In this document: piece by piece, positions 4,911 to 5,909 of the stretch
Layout of the letters: each line of letters opens with the position of its first letter
How positions within the stretch are numbered: position 1 is the first letter of the stretch
Origin: Thiotrichales bacterium
GTDB lineage: Bacteria; Pseudomonadota; Gammaproteobacteria; J044
Direction: 5' to 3'
Length of the DNA: 5,909 nt
NCBI GenBank assembly: GCA_024762895.1
Contig: JANTGN010000165.1
Coordinates: 1 to 5,909, forward strand
The notes under the pieces: model-generated
Database searches by the model: none
What the model saw: the letters and a program-made list of their open reading frames with translations, nothing else
Told to the model about the DNA's origin: nothing
Translations under genes and position numbers: made by a program

Positions 4911-5909
4911 ATGTTCTTCGACCGTCCCAGTAAATCCATGCGAGACCGCCTCGATAGCCTGCGCGGTCATCTGATGCGTGAAAATCCTATCCTGGTCGAT
5001 GCCATCGATCGTTTCAGGGAACTGGACAAGGTGGCCTATCGGCTCGGGTTGCTGGCGCCCAGTGAATCCTATGCAACGGGCATATCCTGGTGGCCTCTGA
5101 TCTCCATCCTGGGTACCTTCTCGGCAGGCAAGTCCACCTTTATCAATGACTACACAGGTGTAAAGCTCCAGCAGACGGGCAACCAGGCCGTAGACGACAA
5201 GTTCACCGTCGTCTGTTTCAGTCAGGAGGACGAGGTGCGGGTATTACCCGGCCTGTCTCTGGATGCCGATCCACGCTTTCCCTTCTATCAGATCAGCGAG
5301 GAGATCGAAAAGGTCGCTGCCGGTGAGGGCGCGCGGATTGATTCCTATCTGCAGCTCAAGACCTGTCCCTCGGATCAGTTGCGCGGCAAGATCCTGATCG
5401 ATTCGCCCGGATTCGACGCCGATGCCCAGCGTAATTCGACCCTCAGGATTACCGACCACATCATCGACCTCTCCGACCTGGTGCTGGTGTTCTTCGATGC
5501 CCGGCATCCGGAGCCGGGTGCGATGCAGGATACCCTGGCCCACCTGGTGAGTGGCACCATTCGTCGTAACGATGCCGGAAAGTTCCTGTTTATTCTGAAC
5601 CAGATCGATACCACGGCAGGGGAAGATAACCTGGAAGAGGTGGTGGCAGCCTGGCAGCGTGCTATCGTCCAGCACGGCCTGGCCACAGGCCGCTTCTACT
5701 GCCTGTATAACGAGAGCGCGGGTGTCAATATCGACGATCCTGCCGTTGAAAAGCGCATCACAGCAAGAAAAGACAAGGACCTGGAAGAGATCAAGTCGCG
5801 CATGTCCGAGGTCAGCGTAGAGCGTGTCTACCGCATCATTGGTGCCCTGGAAAATATGGCCAATCAGATTGAGCAGCAGGCGATCCCCAGGATCAACAAG
5901 GCCCGCGAT
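4911..5909 (+). CDS. Dynamin-like (EHD/DLP type) large GTPase, 3' truncated by window end
   Basis: The frame is open for 333 codons from ATG 4911 to the last base, so the C terminus is missing. The P-loop G1 motif is GTFSAGKST (residues 68-76). A candidate switch I Thr lies near 99, in a DDKFTVV segment. G3 is DSPG (164-167), followed by FDADAQ. G4 is NQID (230-233), after a hydrophobic FLFIL strand. A VLVFFDARHPEPG segment (191-203) between G3 and G4 is of dynamin/EHD character. A helical stretch after about 285 probably begins the stalk. Dynamin-family GTPases self-assemble on membranes and bend, fuse or cut them. The usual length is well over 500 residues, so roughly half may be missing. 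The ribosome site AAAGG ends 7 bases before the ATG. The 261-bp gap suggests a separate promoter from the ParA operon, though the same strand and neighbourhood suggest a related job, such as shaping the membrane around stored granules. Confidence 0.88.
   Translation, partial: MFFDRPSKSMRDRLDSLRGHLMRENPILVDAIDRFRELDKVAYRLGLLAPSESYATGISWWPLISILGTFSAGKSTFINDYTGVKLQQTGNQAVDDKFTVVCFSQEDEVRVLPGLSLDADPRFPFYQISEEIEKVAAGEGARIDSYLQLKTCPSDQLRGKILIDSPGFDADAQRNSTLRITDHIIDLSDLVLVFFDARHPEPGAMQDTLAHLVSGTIRRNDAGKFLFILNQIDTTAGEDNLEEVVAAWQRAIVQHGLATGRFYCLYNESAGVNIDDPAVEKRITARKDKDLEEIKSRMSEVSVERVYRIIGALENMANQIEQQAIPRINKARD

Noticed and set aside
4897..4913. GGCAAAGCC resembling part of a cyclic-di-GMP (GEMM) riboswitch
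   Set aside because: It lies at the start codon and includes the ribosome site. The rest of the GEMM core and its two-helix layout are not present around it.
5244..5686. Minus-strand open frames of 143 and 103 codons
   Set aside because: Both lie entirely within the GTPase gene, whose + frame carries the G1, G3 and G4 motifs. They have no domain features.

Overview
The window looks like part of a chromosome from a sulfur-oxidising gammaproteobacterium of the Chromatiales/Thiotrichales/Sedimenticola kind. The main reason is the gene at 1446-1889. It encodes a small secreted Gly/Tyr/Arg-rich protein whose predicted mature form begins WWGP, which is the character of the sulfur globule envelope (Sgp) proteins. 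Moderate GC content, Shine-Dalgarno sites and tightly packed same-strand genes fit that setting. No rRNA, tRNA, CRISPR, IS element or phage gene is visible.

All seven genes lie on the + strand. Positions 4-1889 hold three low-complexity probable structural proteins. The first is a Pro/Trp repeat protein built from 35-residue units, whose start may lie outside the window. The second is a secreted Pro-rich protein with a Gly/Tyr/Pro-rich tail. The third is the Sgp-like protein. Positions 1972-4649 hold a compact four-gene operon with gaps of 14, 6 and 9 bp. It encodes an orphan ParA/MinD-type ATPase, a membrane-anchored TPR protein with a tandem 5-residue repeat, a membrane-anchored DUF302 protein, and a small membrane protein with a Met-led heptad coiled coil and a Pro-rich tail. 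A 261-bp hairpin-rich intergenic region follows (4650-4910). The window then ends inside a dynamin-like GTPase gene (4911-5909, 333 codons, 3' truncated).

My working interpretation is inference and not demonstrated. The locus may make and position a periplasmic storage granule, probably the sulfur globule. Secreted coat proteins would form the granule shell. Three single-pass proteins, predicted N-in/C-out, could connect that shell across the inner membrane. The cytoplasmic ParA-type ATPase would distribute or segregate the granules. The dynamin-like GTPase would remodel the membrane around them. No ParB homologue or parS-like repeat is visible, which suits a ParA whose cargo is not DNA.

The family calls for ParA, DUF302 and the GTPase rest on clear motifs. 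The Sgp call rests on composition and architecture. Genes 1, 2, 4 and 6 are described but not assigned a proven function.
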